This document shows, piece after piece, positions 55,318-64,000 of a stretch of DNA of 64,000 nucleotides. Location of the stretch: assembly GCF_016405145.1 (NCBI RefSeq), contig NZ_JAEKIA010000001.1, positions 186,001 through 250,000 on the forward strand, read 5' to 3'. Origin of the DNA: Schaalia cardiffensis. GTDB lineage: Bacteria > Actinomycetota > Actinomycetes > Actinomycetales > Actinomycetaceae. How positions within the stretch are numbered: position 1 is the first letter of the stretch; each line of letters opens with the position of its first letter. The notes below the pieces were generated by a model. The model was given only the letters and a program-made list of their open reading frames with translations, had not been told where the DNA came from and made no database searches. Made by a program: the position numbers and the translations under genes.

Positions 55318-56582
55318 CAGCTCTCCTTCATATTCGAGTCGATCATGGGAGTACCTGCAAGGCGGGCGCCTCGAGCTGAGGCGGAGCGCCGATCAGCCCT
55401 GCGGGTCTCGCGCGCATCGAGGGCCTGGCCTGCCCGGATCGCCTGCGGCAGTGCGCGAAGAAAAGCATCAATGTCCTCGATCGTGGTATCCATGCCCGTC
55501 GATACCCTCACAACGCCGAGCGCCTCGGCTTCAGTGGCCCCCATCGCGAGGAGCATCTGTGAAGGCCGAGTGACTCCCGCGTGGCAGGCCGAACCCGCAG
55601 ACACACTAATCCCGGCGGCATCCATCGCCATGAGCACCGCCTCAGGGTGCCAGGTGTCCAGACTTAAGTGAATGATCGAGGGTAGCGCATTGGCCGGGTC
55701 GACGCTCGGGCGAGCATTCTCGGGCAGCCCCGCCAGCAGGTGAGTACGCAAGTGGAGCGCATGACGATACGCCTCCTCGCGCTGCGCGAGTGTGTCCTCC
55801 AGGGCTGCGGCGAGGGCGACGGCTCCCGCAACATCGGGCGTGCCCGAACGGATGCCCCGCTCATGGCCGCCTCCTGGACGGTCCGTCACGGGCTTCATTG
55901 CGCGGCGCACCAAGAGGATTCCCGTCCCCACAGGGGCTCCGATCTTATGTCCTCCAAAAGAAGCGAGGTCCACGCCCAGGGAGGCGAAATCGAAGGGGAG
56001 CAGGCTCAGCGCCTGAGCCGCGTCCGTGTGGATGAGGGGCCGGTCTGTGCTTAGGCCTGCCCCGCCCAATGCGTCGACGAGGCCTGCCACGGCTTGGATC
56101 GTCCCAAGTTCGGAGCACACGCTCACAAGGGATACAAGCGCTAAACGATCCGCCATTGCCTCCAGGTACTCGGGGTCACAATCGACGAGGCCGGAGCTGC
56201 CAAGCGGGAGAAGCTCAAGGGCGAAGCCCTCCCTGACAAGGACGTCACTTTGCTCCTTGACCGCATCGTGTTCAAGGGCAGAGAGCAGGACAGTGGAGCG
56301 CCGGGGGTCGCCACAGCGCGCTAGGCGGGCACCGCCCACGACTGCGAGGGCATTAGACTCCGTCGCGCCGGAAGTGAAAACGACCTCGCTGCGATGAACG
56401 CCCAGGGCCGCGCCAATGCGTTCGCGAGCGTCTTCGAGCATACGACGAGCCCGGCGTCCCCCCGCGTGGAGGGATGCCGGGTTGCCGGGGCTTTCAGCCA
56501 AGTCGCGCTGCGTCCTCGTCCATGCTTCGAGGGCCGAGGGGCGCAGCGGGCATGTGGCCGCGTAGTCGAGGTAGTGCGTCAG
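55317..56582 (-). CDS. cysteine desulfurase (NifS/IscS-like), CTG start proposed
   Basis: A 421-residue PLP enzyme releasing sulfur from cysteine as a persulfide. [18 protein letters not shown] has the PLP Lys and [14 protein letters not shown] the active-site Cys loop; [12 protein letters not shown] and [15 protein letters not shown] are PLP contacts. The expected N-terminus, [19 protein letters not shown], is encoded upstream of the first conventional start (TTG at 56501, which would remove it). In this frame the nearest upstream stop is about 12 codons before, and no ATG, GTG or TTG lies between. The only near-cognate start is CTG at 56582, overlapping the etfA stop (CTGA). It probably supplies sulfur to MnmA. 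Confidence 0.85.
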   Translation of the reverse strand: MTHYLDYAATCPLRPSALEAWTRTQRDLAESPGNPASLHAGGRRARRMLEDARERIGAALGVHRSEVVFTSGATESNALAVVGGARLARCGDPRRSTVLLSALEHDAVKEQSDVLVREGFALELLPLGSSGLVDCDPEYLEAMADRLALVSLVSVCSELGTIQAVAGLVDALGGAGLSTDRPLIHTDAAQALSLLPFDFASLGVDLASFGGHKIGAPVGTGILLVRRAMKPVTDRPGGGHERGIRSGTPDVAGAVALAAALEDTLAQREEAYRHALHLRTHLLAGLPENARPSVDPANALPSIIHLSLDTWHPEAVLMAMDAAGISVSAGSACHAGVTRPSQMLLAMGATEAEALGVVRVSTGMDTTIEDIDAFLRALPQAIRAGQALDARETRRADRRSASARGARLAGTPMIDSNMKES

Positions 56583-57577
56583 TTCTCCTCGCGAGCGGCT
56601 CGGATCGCTTCAAGGGCCTGGGGAACAACTTCGAAAAGGTCCCCGACGACACCGAAGTCGGCGATCTCGAAGATCGGAGCATCCGGGTCATCGCAGACGG
56701 CGACGATATGGCCGGAAGATTGCATGCCGACGGTGTGGTGGATCGCGCCAGACACGCCAAGCCCGATGTACAGGTTCGGAGAAACGGACACACCCGTCTG
56801 ACCGATCTGAAGGGTTCGCGACGCCCAGCCCTCGTCGCAGACGACACGGGTCGCACCGATGGCGGCTCCGAGCTCATCGGCGAGGGACTCGACGATATCC
56901 ATTTCACCATTTGTTCCGCGTCCCGCGACAACGACGGTCGAGGCCTCACTCAAGGAGACTCGGCCCGAACCCGCTTGAACACTCGAGGAGAGGACCTCCA
57001 CGGCAAGAGCCTCCCGAGAGGGCGTCACCTGGATTTCTTCGATTGCGGCAGCCACGGGCTCTTGAGCGGGAGTCTCATCGAAGGATCCCGGGCGGACCGC
57101 CGCGACCGGGAGCACGCCGGACACCAGCAGTCGGTTCGACCAGGAGCCCGCCAAGGCTGTGGTCGTCGCGATCAGGGAATCGTCCTCGACCTCAAGGTCG
57201 GTGGCGTCTGCGACAACCCCGGAGTCCATCAGTGTCGCAATGCGCGAGGCGACCTCTCGACCGCGGTAGGTGGACACGACGAGGAAAGCGCCGAAGTCCT
57301 GCGCCTCAAGAGCCGCGATGACGGCGTCGGCAACGCAGGCGCTCACCCGGGGAGCGGATTCGCCGATGGAGGGCACGAGGACCCGTGACACACCGAGGCG
57401 GCCCAGGGCCTCAAGATCTGCGTTCTTCGTCAGGGAAAGGACGATCACACCCGCATCGCTCAGAGTACGGGCGTGGGAGACAAGCTGAGCCGAAGCCGGG
57501 GACAGGCTCCACCCCTCAGCATCGGAACCGGAGTGATCAACGAGGACGAGGATCGGACGGGACAGACTCTTGCTCAT
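56579..57577 (-). CDS. etfA: electron transfer flavoprotein alpha subunit
   Basis: A 332-residue FAD-binding subunit. The C-terminal domain carries the FAD motif: VVCDEGWASRTLQIGQTGVS, then LYIGLGVSGAIHHTVGMQSS and VAVCDDPDAPIFEIADFGVV. The N-terminal domain resembles EtfB. It begins 1 bp after the etfB stop and ends overlapping the desulfurase frame. The dimer carries electrons from acyl-CoA or other dehydrogenases; no such dehydrogenase or quinone oxidoreductase is in this window. Confidence 0.95.
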   Translation of the reverse strand: MSKSLSRPILVLVDHSGSDAEGWSLSPASAQLVSHARTLSDAGVIVLSLTKNADLEALGRLGVSRVLVPSIGESAPRVSACVADAVIAALEAQDFGAFLVVSTYRGREVASRIATLMDSGVVADATDLEVEDDSLIATTTALAGSWSNRLLVSGVLPVAAVRPGSFDETPAQEPVAAAIEEIQVTPSREALAVEVLSSSVQAGSGRVSLSEASTVVVAGRGTNGEMDIVESLADELGAAIGATRVVCDEGWASRTLQIGQTGVSVSPNLYIGLGVSGAIHHTVGMQSSGHIVAVCDDPDAPIFEIADFGVVGDLFEVVPQALEAIRAAREEN

Positions 57578-57578
57578 G

Positions 57579-58370
57579 TCACTTCACCACTTCAAGGAGG
57601 TAGGCGGCCAGACGCGCACCCGCGTCACCGGAGTCCGGGATGATCGTTCCGGCGCTCTCGCGGACGACTTCATCGGTTTTGAGGACCTCAATCACGCGGG
57701 GACGCCCCTCGATGAGCGCACCTGCGGGGGTGGAAGCGAGTTCTGCGAGGTCCATGTGATCCATCGGCTTCTTGCGCGCTGCCTTCATTGCCGCGAAAGC
57801 CGGGTAGCGGGGCTCGTTGATCTGGTCTGTTACCGACACGACCAGGGGCATCTGGGCGGCCAACTCGTCGTCGTAGCCATCGACTGTGCGCCCGATCGTG
57901 ACTCGGCTCGAAGCCGGGTCGACCTCGATCGAATGAGCGAGGCCCAAAAGGGGCATTCCCAGGCGCGTTGCGAGGGCCGCCGGGAGCATAGAGGTCATTG
58001 AGTCGAGGGATGCCATGCCAGTGACGACCAGGTCGATTCCCCCGTCCTCGTTGATCCTCTGGATCGCTGCCGCGAGTGCGAGGGCGGTCAGGCCCGCGTC
58101 GGCGCCGACGAGGCGCTCATCGGTGACGAGGACGGCGCGGTCTGCTCCCATCTGGAGGGCCCTCATGAGGGCGTCTTCAGCGTCTTCGGGGCCCATGGTG
58201 AGGGCGATGACCTCGCCGCCGTGTTCTTCGACGAGTTGGACTGCCGCTTCGACGGCGTTCTCGTCGAGTTCGTTGAGGACGTCATCCTCACCGCGCACGA
58301 GGCGGCCTTCTTCGAATCGACGCTCGGACTGGGTGTCCGGGACGTGCTTCACGCAGACGATGATTCTCAT
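57579..58370 (-). CDS. etfB: electron transfer flavoprotein beta subunit
   Basis: A 263-residue AMP-binding subunit. RIIVCVKHVPDTQ is the family start, ELDENAVEAAVQL and VIALTMGPEDAEDALMRAL follow, and LVVTGMASLDSMTSMLPAAL is the nucleotide-binding loop. The ATG at 58370 is chosen over 58397 since the family begins M-[KR]-I. It is the first gene of an etfB-etfA-desulfurase-mnmA run on the reverse strand, each step overlapping or 1 bp apart. Confidence 0.95.
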   Translation of the reverse strand: MRIIVCVKHVPDTQSERRFEEGRLVRGEDDVLNELDENAVEAAVQLVEEHGGEVIALTMGPEDAEDALMRALQMGADRAVLVTDERLVGADAGLTALALAAAIQRINEDGGIDLVVTGMASLDSMTSMLPAALATRLGMPLLGLAHSIEVDPASSRVTIGRTVDGYDDELAAQMPLVVSVTDQINEPRYPAFAAMKAARKKPMDHMDLAELASTPAGALIEGRPRVIEVLKTDEVVRESAGTIIPDSGDAGARLAAYLLEVVK

Positions 58371-58589
58371 AGGGACAAGCGTGCCATATGAGCGCACAAA
58401 GGCCCTTTGTCAGGGGGCTCGCATGGGGATTCCCACATTAAGGGGTGTGCTTTGGGGGCGTTCTCGTGTATTCCCCGCTCTCTCGGCATACCCTGGATTG
58501 CGTTGAGGGGCGCAGCCTTCGCATCTCGCCAAGATTCGAGGAAATCGCAGGCTGAGAGCGCCTGATGAGGAGCATGAGGAGAAGCAACG

Positions 58590-60881
58590 ATGACTCGCGG
58601 TCATTCACACGGCCATCATTCCACCGTGGTGCAGGTGAGCGACCCGAATCCGGTTCCCGGTCGTTTGGGCATCACCCGCCGCGGCAATGGTCTCGATGTC
58701 GCCGTCGTCGCAAGGGCCGCCACCACAGTGGAGTTCTGCGTCATTGAACCCGAAGGCTCAGAAACCCGCTATCGTCTACTCCCCTCGAATGAGGGCATCT
58801 GGCACGGGCATATCGAGGGCCGCGGAACGGGAACACGCTACGGTTTCCGCGTTCATGGTCCCTGGGACCCGGACTCGGGGCTCTTCCACAATCCGGCGAA
58901 GCTTCTTCTCGACCCTTACGCGAGAGGGCTCGAGGGCACCGTCGACATGGTGCCTGCGGTGTACGCGCATATGGTGGACGAGGACCTGTATCCCACTCAT
59001 CACCCTTTCAAACGCTCCCCTCTTGATTCGCGCGGTCATGTCCCCTACTCGGTCGTCGTCGATAATCGTTTCGCGGTCGCACCCAAACCCCGTATTCCTT
59101 GGGAGAAGACGATCCTCTACGAGATCCACGTCAAGGGGTTCACGAAGAATATGCCCGGCATCCCGCCGGAGCTTCAGGGGACCTACGCGGGTCTCGCTCA
59201 TCCCGTGTGCGTGGCCTATCTCAAGGAACTCGGTATTACCTCGATTGAACTCCTGCCGATCCATGCGAAATGTGAAGAGCCCTTCCTCTCTGAGCGAGGG
59301 CTGACGAACTATTGGGGTTATTCGACTCTGTCTTTCTTTGCCCCCGAGCCCTCCTACGCGACTCGCGCCGCGCAGATCAATGGCGCGCAGGCGGTTGTCG
59401 ACGAGTTCCGCGGCATGGTGTCGATCCTCCACCAGGCCGGTATTGAGGTCATCCTCGATGTCGTCTACAACCACACCTGCGAGGGCGGGGACGGCGGCCT
59501 CTCCCTGTGCTGGCGCGGTTTGGATTCGGATCTGTACTACCGCCATACCAACACTCACCCGGTTCAAAACATTGACGACACGGGCTGCGGTAACACGATG
59601 AACGTCGACGAGCCGAGGACAATCGCGATGGTCCTCGACTCTTTGCGCTACTGGACGACTTCGATGGGCGTTGACGGCTTCCGCTTCGACCTGGCGGCGA
59701 CCTTGGGGCGTTTCTCGACGGGGTTCAGCCCGATGCATCCTCTCCTCGTCGGAATGGCGACGGACCCGGAGATTTCGACCTCGAAACTCATCGCCGAGCC
59801 TTGGGACATTGGGCCGGGGGGCTGGCAGACGGGCAATTTCCCGGTCCCCTTCTCCGAGTGGAACGACCACTACCGCGGCGTACTGCGCAGCTTTTGGCTT
59901 TCGGATGTTCAAGCCCTGGTCGACGGGCGCAGGGCCTCGGGTCCGAATAACCTGGCGACCCGGCTCGCAGGTTCGCGCGACGTGTACGACCACGGTGTCG
60001 GCGTTGGTCGTGGGCCTCGTGCCTCGATCAACTTCGTGACGGCCCATGACGGTTTCACCCTTGCGGATCTCACTGCGTACAACGTGAAGCACAATTGGGC
60101 GAATCTCGAAGGCAACCGGGATGGTTCGGATGACAATCGTTCGTGGAACCACGGCATCGAAGGTCCGGTGACCTCGCGCGAGAGGGCGACCATCGCGGGC
60201 GCCTCCTCGGAGGCCGAGGACGGGCGGGCGCTAACTTTCCGTCGCCGCAGGCGCACGCAGCGCAATCTGCTCACGACTCTTCTCTTGTCCTCGGGGACTC
60301 CGATGCTGGTGGGCGGAGACGAGTTCGCCCGCACCCAAAACGGCAATAACAACGCGTATTGCCAGGATTCGCCGATCTCCTGGGTAGATTGGGACCTCAC
60401 TGCTGAGCAGATTGACCAAAAGGAGTGGACGAAGTGGCTGATCGCCCTTCGCCTGACGCATCCGGTTTTGCGCCCCAGTATTTTCGCGACGGGAATGCCC
60501 TTCCCCGGTGACACGATTCCCGACCTGTCCTGGTACACGGCTTCGGGTGCGCCCATGCCTTCTGAAGGATGGTCGAAGGAAGAGAACCGGGTCTTCCAGA
60601 TGCTGCGCTCGGGTGCGAGTTGGCACGACCGCGATGCTCTGCTGATTGTGAATGGGACTTTGGAAACCGCCGAGGTCACACCCCCTGAGGGCCACGGTTT
60701 CGACTGGCTCCTCACGGTGGACACCGCTTGGCCTAACCTTGACGAGGCTTTGCCAAAGGGGATCGAGGCCGCACAACTGAGTCTCGATTTGAAGCAGGTC
60801 GCCAGCGGAGAGGCTTTTGAACTCGCCCCTGTCTCTGTCCGCCTGCTCATGTCCGATGTGAGCTATTCGCCTCGGCGTTGA
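58590..60881 (+). CDS. glgX: glycogen debranching enzyme GlgX
   Basis: A 763-residue GH13 isoamylase-type enzyme hydrolysing alpha-1,6 branches of limit dextrin. The N-terminal CBM48 domain (residues 20-110, [20 protein letters not shown]) precedes the barrel: [14 protein letters not shown] (region I), [15 protein letters not shown] with the nucleophile Asp (about residue 363), [13 protein letters not shown] with the acid Glu (about 400), and [35 protein letters not shown] and NAYCQD are typical GlgX motifs. The ATG at 58590 has AGGAG 8-9 nt upstream. Confidence 0.96.
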   Translation: MTRGHSHGHHSTVVQVSDPNPVPGRLGITRRGNGLDVAVVARAATTVEFCVIEPEGSETRYRLLPSNEGIWHGHIEGRGTGTRYGFRVHGPWDPDSGLFHNPAKLLLDPYARGLEGTVDMVPAVYAHMVDEDLYPTHHPFKRSPLDSRGHVPYSVVVDNRFAVAPKPRIPWEKTILYEIHVKGFTKNMPGIPPELQGTYAGLAHPVCVAYLKELGITSIELLPIHAKCEEPFLSERGLTNYWGYSTLSFFAPEPSYATRAAQINGAQAVVDEFRGMVSILHQAGIEVILDVVYNHTCEGGDGGLSLCWRGLDSDLYYRHTNTHPVQNIDDTGCGNTMNVDEPRTIAMVLDSLRYWTTSMGVDGFRFDLAATLGRFSTGFSPMHPLLVGMATDPEISTSKLIAEPWDIGPGGWQTGNFPVPFSEWNDHYRGVLRSFWLSDVQALVDGRRASGPNNLATRLAGSRDVYDHGVGVGRGPRASINFVTAHDGFTLADLTAYNVKHNWANLEGNRDGSDDNRSWNHGIEGPVTSRERATIAGASSEAEDGRALTFRRRRRTQRNLLTTLLLSSGTPMLVGGDEFARTQNGNNNAYCQDSPISWVDWDLTAEQIDQKEWTKWLIALRLTHPVLRPSIFATGMPFPGDTIPDLSWYTASGAPMPSEGWSKEENRVFQMLRSGASWHDRDALLIVNGTLETAEVTPPEGHGFDWLLTVDTAWPNLDEALPKGIEAAQLSLDLKQVASGEAFELAPVSVRLLMSDVSYSPRR

Positions 60882-61063
60882 CTCCCCGCTGAGACACGCC
60901 CTTTTTCTTCGGCCCTGGGCATCGTCGTGTCTCTTCCCTTGTTTTTCTCCCCTCCCCCGATCTTGAGGACAAGAGGCAGCGCCCCTTGACGCTCGAAGCT
61001 GCTCGCCTTTGCCCTCCCCACCTTGAGGATGGGAAGTGTTTGTGCTCGCGATAAGATCTGCCC

Positions 61064-62164
61064 ATGACGACCAGTGAAGACGCACTCGCAAACTCCACGT
61101 CTGACGCCTCGCTCGCGCGTTCAAAAGAACGCTCAGCCCAAATTGATCTCGCGATCGATGAAGATCCTTCACGTTTCAGGATCCTCACGGGCGACCGTCC
61201 GACTGGACACCTGCACCTCGGCCATTACTTCGGTACTTTGCGCAATAGGGTTCTCCTGCAGGACCGGGGCGTCGAAACCTGGGTCCTCATTGCCGACTAC
61301 CAGGTGATCACCGACCGTGATGGCGTCGGCCCGATCCGTGAGCGCGTGCTCAGCCTCATCGCCGACTACCTTGCTGCGGGTATCGACCCGAAGCATTCAA
61401 CGATCTTCAACCACTCCGCCGTCCCCGCGCTTAATCAGCTCATGCTGCCTTTCCTCTCCCTCGTGACGGAGTCGGAACTGCACCGCAATCCGACGGTGAA
61501 GTCCGAGCTTGAGGCGAGTGATGGTCGGGCCATGTCGGGCCTCATGCTCACCTACCCGGTCCATCAGGCTGCCGACATCTTGTTCTGCAAGGCGAATCTC
61601 GTGCCCGTGGGTCAAGACCAGCTGCCCCACCTTGAGCAGGCGCGCCTCATCGCTCAGCGCTTCGACAAGCGCTATGGCCGGGCAACCCCTGAGCGCCCGG
61701 TCTTCCCACGCCCCGAGGCACTCTTGTCTGAGGTTCCCCTCCTTTTGGGCACGGATGGCCTGAAGATGTCGAAGTCTCGCGGGAACACTATCGAACTCGG
61801 TATGAGTGCCGATGAGACAGCGAAGATGTTGAAGAAGGCGAAGACTGACGCGGAACGCATGATCACTTACGATCCGAAGAATCGCCCTGAGGTTTCGAAT
61901 CTGCTCATGCTCGCCTCCCTGGCGAGCGGCCAAGATCCTCTTGTCATCGCAGATTCAATCGGCGATCGGGGGGCCGGTGCTTTGAAAGCCCTCGTCACCG
62001 AGTTCCTCAACGAGATGCTCGCCCCTATACGGGCCCGCCGCGCCGAACTCATCGCGAACGAGGACTACCTGCTGGAGATCCTCCATGAGGGCAATGAGCG
62101 CGCGAATGCCCAAGCTGATGAGACTCTCCTCGAGGTTCGCCAAGCCATGCAGATGAACTACTGA
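61064..62164 (+). CDS. trpS: tryptophan--tRNA ligase
   Basis: A 366-residue class Ic synthetase. RPTGHLHLGHYFGTLRN contains the HIGH-type motif, TYPVHQAADILFCKANLVPV with GQDQLPHLEQAR the tryptophan pocket region, and LKMSKSRGNTI the KMSKS loop. The first 40 residues are a hydrophilic extension. TAAGAT (61052-61057) ends 6 nt before the ATG, indicating a leaderless mRNA. It lies between glgX and glgE but is not related to them in function. Confidence 0.96.
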   Translation: MTTSEDALANSTSDASLARSKERSAQIDLAIDEDPSRFRILTGDRPTGHLHLGHYFGTLRNRVLLQDRGVETWVLIADYQVITDRDGVGPIRERVLSLIADYLAAGIDPKHSTIFNHSAVPALNQLMLPFLSLVTESELHRNPTVKSELEASDGRAMSGLMLTYPVHQAADILFCKANLVPVGQDQLPHLEQARLIAQRFDKRYGRATPERPVFPRPEALLSEVPLLLGTDGLKMSKSRGNTIELGMSADETAKMLKKAKTDAERMITYDPKNRPEVSNLLMLASLASGQDPLVIADSIGDRGAGALKALVTEFLNEMLAPIRARRAELIANEDYLLEILHEGNERANAQADETLLEVRQAMQMNY

Positions 62165-62464
62165 CTCTCTTCGTTTCAGGAGGAGAAAGACTGCTCGTCA
62201 GTGAGGGTGTTCTTGGCGATGTGAGGACACCCTCACCATGGTTTTCCCAAAGCTTGTTCAGCTTCGCTAGTTCTTGCCGGAAAGTCGAAGGCCTTTCCTC
62301 CTCCCGTCTGCGCATGCCCCCAACTCCGATACACGGGCCGAGATCGGAGCGTTTTCCTCCTCATGCTTGCGTATGCCCCCTGAGCGTTTCGGGCGTGGAA
62401 TCTGAGCTGGAGGCAATTGCCCATGAAGGGCACGAAGGAACACTCTCTTCGCTAACCTGGTGAC
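62165..62464. other. intergenic, 300 bp, imperfect direct repeat
   Basis: No gene seen. TTTCCTCCTCCCGTCTGCGC (from 62294) and TTTCCTCCTCATGCTTGCGT (from 62353), both continuing ATGCCCCC, form an imperfect direct repeat 59 bp apart. TAACCT (62453-62458) is the candidate -10 of glgE. Confidence 0.5.
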
Positions 62465-64000
62465 GTGAGTGACAATCTTTTGCCCCGTATCCCCGTTACC
62501 GAGCTCTTCCCCGTCGTCGAGGGCGGCTGTATTCCAGCCAAGGCGACCGAGAACGAGCCCTTCCCCATCCGGGCCACCGTCTTTCGTGAGGGCCACGACG
62601 CCTACGCCGCTGAAGCAGTGCTCATCGACCCGAAAGGCAAGGAGCACTCTCGTGCTCCTATGAGCGACATCGCTCCAGGACTCGACCGCTACGAAGCCTG
62701 GGTGATGCCCGATCGACCGGGGGACTGGGGCTTTCGGGTAGACTCCTGGTCCGACCCTTATGCGACCTGGCGTCACGACGCGGCCATCAAAGTGGATGCG
62801 GGGGTCGACGTTGATCTCATGCTCGAAGAGGGTGCTCGTCTCTTCGAACGCGCCATCACCGGAACTGCAATTCTCAATCCAACCCAAGAGCCCCTCTCAC
62901 CTGAGGAAACGGCTGTCTTGGAAGACGCAGCTGCTCATCTTCGAGATTCTTCCCGCTCACCCCAGCAGCGCTTATCCGCAGGCTTGTCCTCCCGCGTGCG
63001 CGCGGTGTTCCGCGCTCACCCTGTGCGCGACCTCATCGGCTCTTCACGCACCTATCCTCTTCAAGTCGCCCGCTCCCGAGCACTCAGCGGCGCCTGGTAC
63101 GAGATCTTCCCCCGTTCGGCCGGCGCCTTCCAGCGCCCCGACGGCACCTGGGTCTCCGGCACTTTGAAGACCGCCGCCACTGAGCTCGAACGCATCGCCG
63201 ATATGGGCTTCGACGTCGTCTACCTGACTCCGATCCACCCGATCGGCGTGACAAACCGCAAGGGGAAAAACAACACCCTCGTCGCACTCGAAGGCGACCC
63301 CGGTTCCCCCTATGGCATCGGCGCCGAAGCCGGAGGACACGACGCGATCCACCCCGAGCTCGGAGATTTCAATGACTTCGACGCTTTCGTCGATCGTGCC
63401 CGCTCCCTGGGCATGGAAGTCGCCCTCGACTTGGCGCTCCAGTGCTCACCGGATCATCCCTGGGTGAAGTCCCACCCCGAGTGGTTCACAACCCGCGCCG
63501 ACGGATCCATCGCCTTTGCGGAGAACCCCCCGAAGAAGTACCAGGACATCTACCCCCTGAACTTCGACAACGACTACCCGGGAATCTACGCCGCGGTCCG
63601 AGAGGTCCTGGAGGTCTGGATCTCTCATGGCGTCACGATCTTCCGCGTCGACAACCCGCACACGAAGCCCGTGCGCTTCTGGCAAGAGATCATCGCCGAT
63701 GTGAAGAGGACGCACCCGAACATCATCTTCTTGGCTGAGGCTTTCACCCGTCCTGCGATGATGCGCACCCTCGGCGCGGTCGGTTTCGACCAGTCCTACA
63801 CGTATTTCGCGTGGCGCACAACGAAAGACGAGATCGAATCCTACTTGGACGAGCTCGCTCACGAGACCGCCCACGTCCTGCGACCGACTTTCTGGCCGAC
63901 GACGCACGACATTCTCACCGCCCAGATGACGACAGGTGGAACGGCGATCTTCGCAATCCGCGCTTTGCTCGCCGCCCTCGGCTCGCCGAACTGGGGGATC
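62465..64000 (+). CDS. glgE: alpha-1,4-glucan:maltose-1-phosphate maltosyltransferase GlgE, 5' part
   Basis: The first 512 codons of a GH13 enzyme that builds alpha-1,4-glucan from maltose-1-phosphate; the gene runs off the right edge. The sequence reads PRIPVTELFPVVEGGCIPAK at the start, then WYEIFPRSAGAFQRPDGTW, LTPIHPIGVTNRKGKNN, KKYQDIYPLNFDNDYPGIY, FRVDNPHTKPVRFWQ with the nucleophile Asp, and IFLAEAFTRPAMM with the acid Glu, in the order and spacing of GlgE. The GTG at 62465 is 6 nt after TAACCT, a leaderless pattern. No stop codon interrupts the frame to 64000. Confidence 0.93.
   Translation, partial: MSDNLLPRIPVTELFPVVEGGCIPAKATENEPFPIRATVFREGHDAYAAEAVLIDPKGKEHSRAPMSDIAPGLDRYEAWVMPDRPGDWGFRVDSWSDPYATWRHDAAIKVDAGVDVDLMLEEGARLFERAITGTAILNPTQEPLSPEETAVLEDAAAHLRDSSRSPQQRLSAGLSSRVRAVFRAHPVRDLIGSSRTYPLQVARSRALSGAWYEIFPRSAGAFQRPDGTWVSGTLKTAATELERIADMGFDVVYLTPIHPIGVTNRKGKNNTLVALEGDPGSPYGIGAEAGGHDAIHPELGDFNDFDAFVDRARSLGMEVALDLALQCSPDHPWVKSHPEWFTTRADGSIAFAENPPKKYQDIYPLNFDNDYPGIYAAVREVLEVWISHGVTIFRVDNPHTKPVRFWQEIIADVKRTHPNIIFLAEAFTRPAMMRTLGAVGFDQSYTYFAWRTTKDEIESYLDELAHETAHVLRPTFWPTTHDILTAQMTTGGTAIFAIRALLAALGSPNWGI

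Noticed and set aside
58776-60152. 458-codon open frame on the minus strand
   Set aside because: Antisense to glgX, and Arg/Val-rich composition typical of a shadow frame.

Overview
The window looks like chromosomal DNA of a high-GC actinobacterium, most likely the Actinomycetaceae (Actinomyces/Schaalia type). I base this on the codon bias, frequent GTG starts, many start codons 6-7 nt after a TANNNT hexamer (leaderless initiation), the actinobacterial DUF3043 protein, the zinc-free form of bL32, the MetP/MetS transporter pair, GlgE, and orphan PTS EIIB/EIIA genes. This is inference from gene content; no database search was possible.

Layout. 0-14 kb: partial PlsC, a DnaQ-type exonuclease, a degenerate receiver protein, an FKBP lipoprotein with an A-type Fe-S carrier, glycerate kinase with an M20 dipeptidase, DUF3043, pyrD with a SpoU methyltransferase, metP-metS, a galactofuranose pair (GT2 + glf) and a TM2 protein. 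14-25 kb: HAD phosphatase, PTS EIIB-EIIA, malQ, a second lone EIIB, tesB, ettA, an SSB paralogue, orn, ilvA and an orphan winged-helix protein. 25-29 kb: metF-metE. 29.5-36.4 kb: a five-gene transport operon made of an ECF transporter (S, fused A1A2, T) plus a YbtPQ/IrtAB-like ABC pair, with a DtxR/IdeR-like box inside its promoter. 36.5-46.6 kb: tRNA-Arg, rpmF, yigZ, cysK-cysE, a GNAT protein, nei, leuS, a HIT protein and a DtxR/MntR-family regulator.

46.7-53.9 kb lies between two tandem tRNA-Lys genes and a tRNA-Leu and looks accessory. It holds a PadR regulator with a membrane partner and a palindromic operator, an SMI1/KNR4 gene broken at a C6 tract, bcp, a DUF1266 protein, a three-helix membrane protein, and a HicB-like/unknown gene pair in which the HicB-like gene is frameshifted around perfect 21-bp repeats. 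54-64 kb: mnmA, a cysteine desulfurase whose only plausible start is CTG, etfA-etfB, glgX, trpS, and the first 512 codons of glgE running off the right edge.

Themes. Glycogen/maltodextrin enzymes (malQ, glgX, glgE), sulfur and methionine metabolism (cysK, cysE, metE, metF, MetPS, desulfurase + mnmA) and metal uptake and control (ECF/ABC operon, DtxR-family protein) recur. Several intergenic stretches carry locus-specific degenerate direct repeats, some extending over stop codons. The best candidates for something undescribed are the combined ECF/ABC operon with its metal-type operator and the HicB-like plus 230-residue gene pair beside tRNA-Leu.
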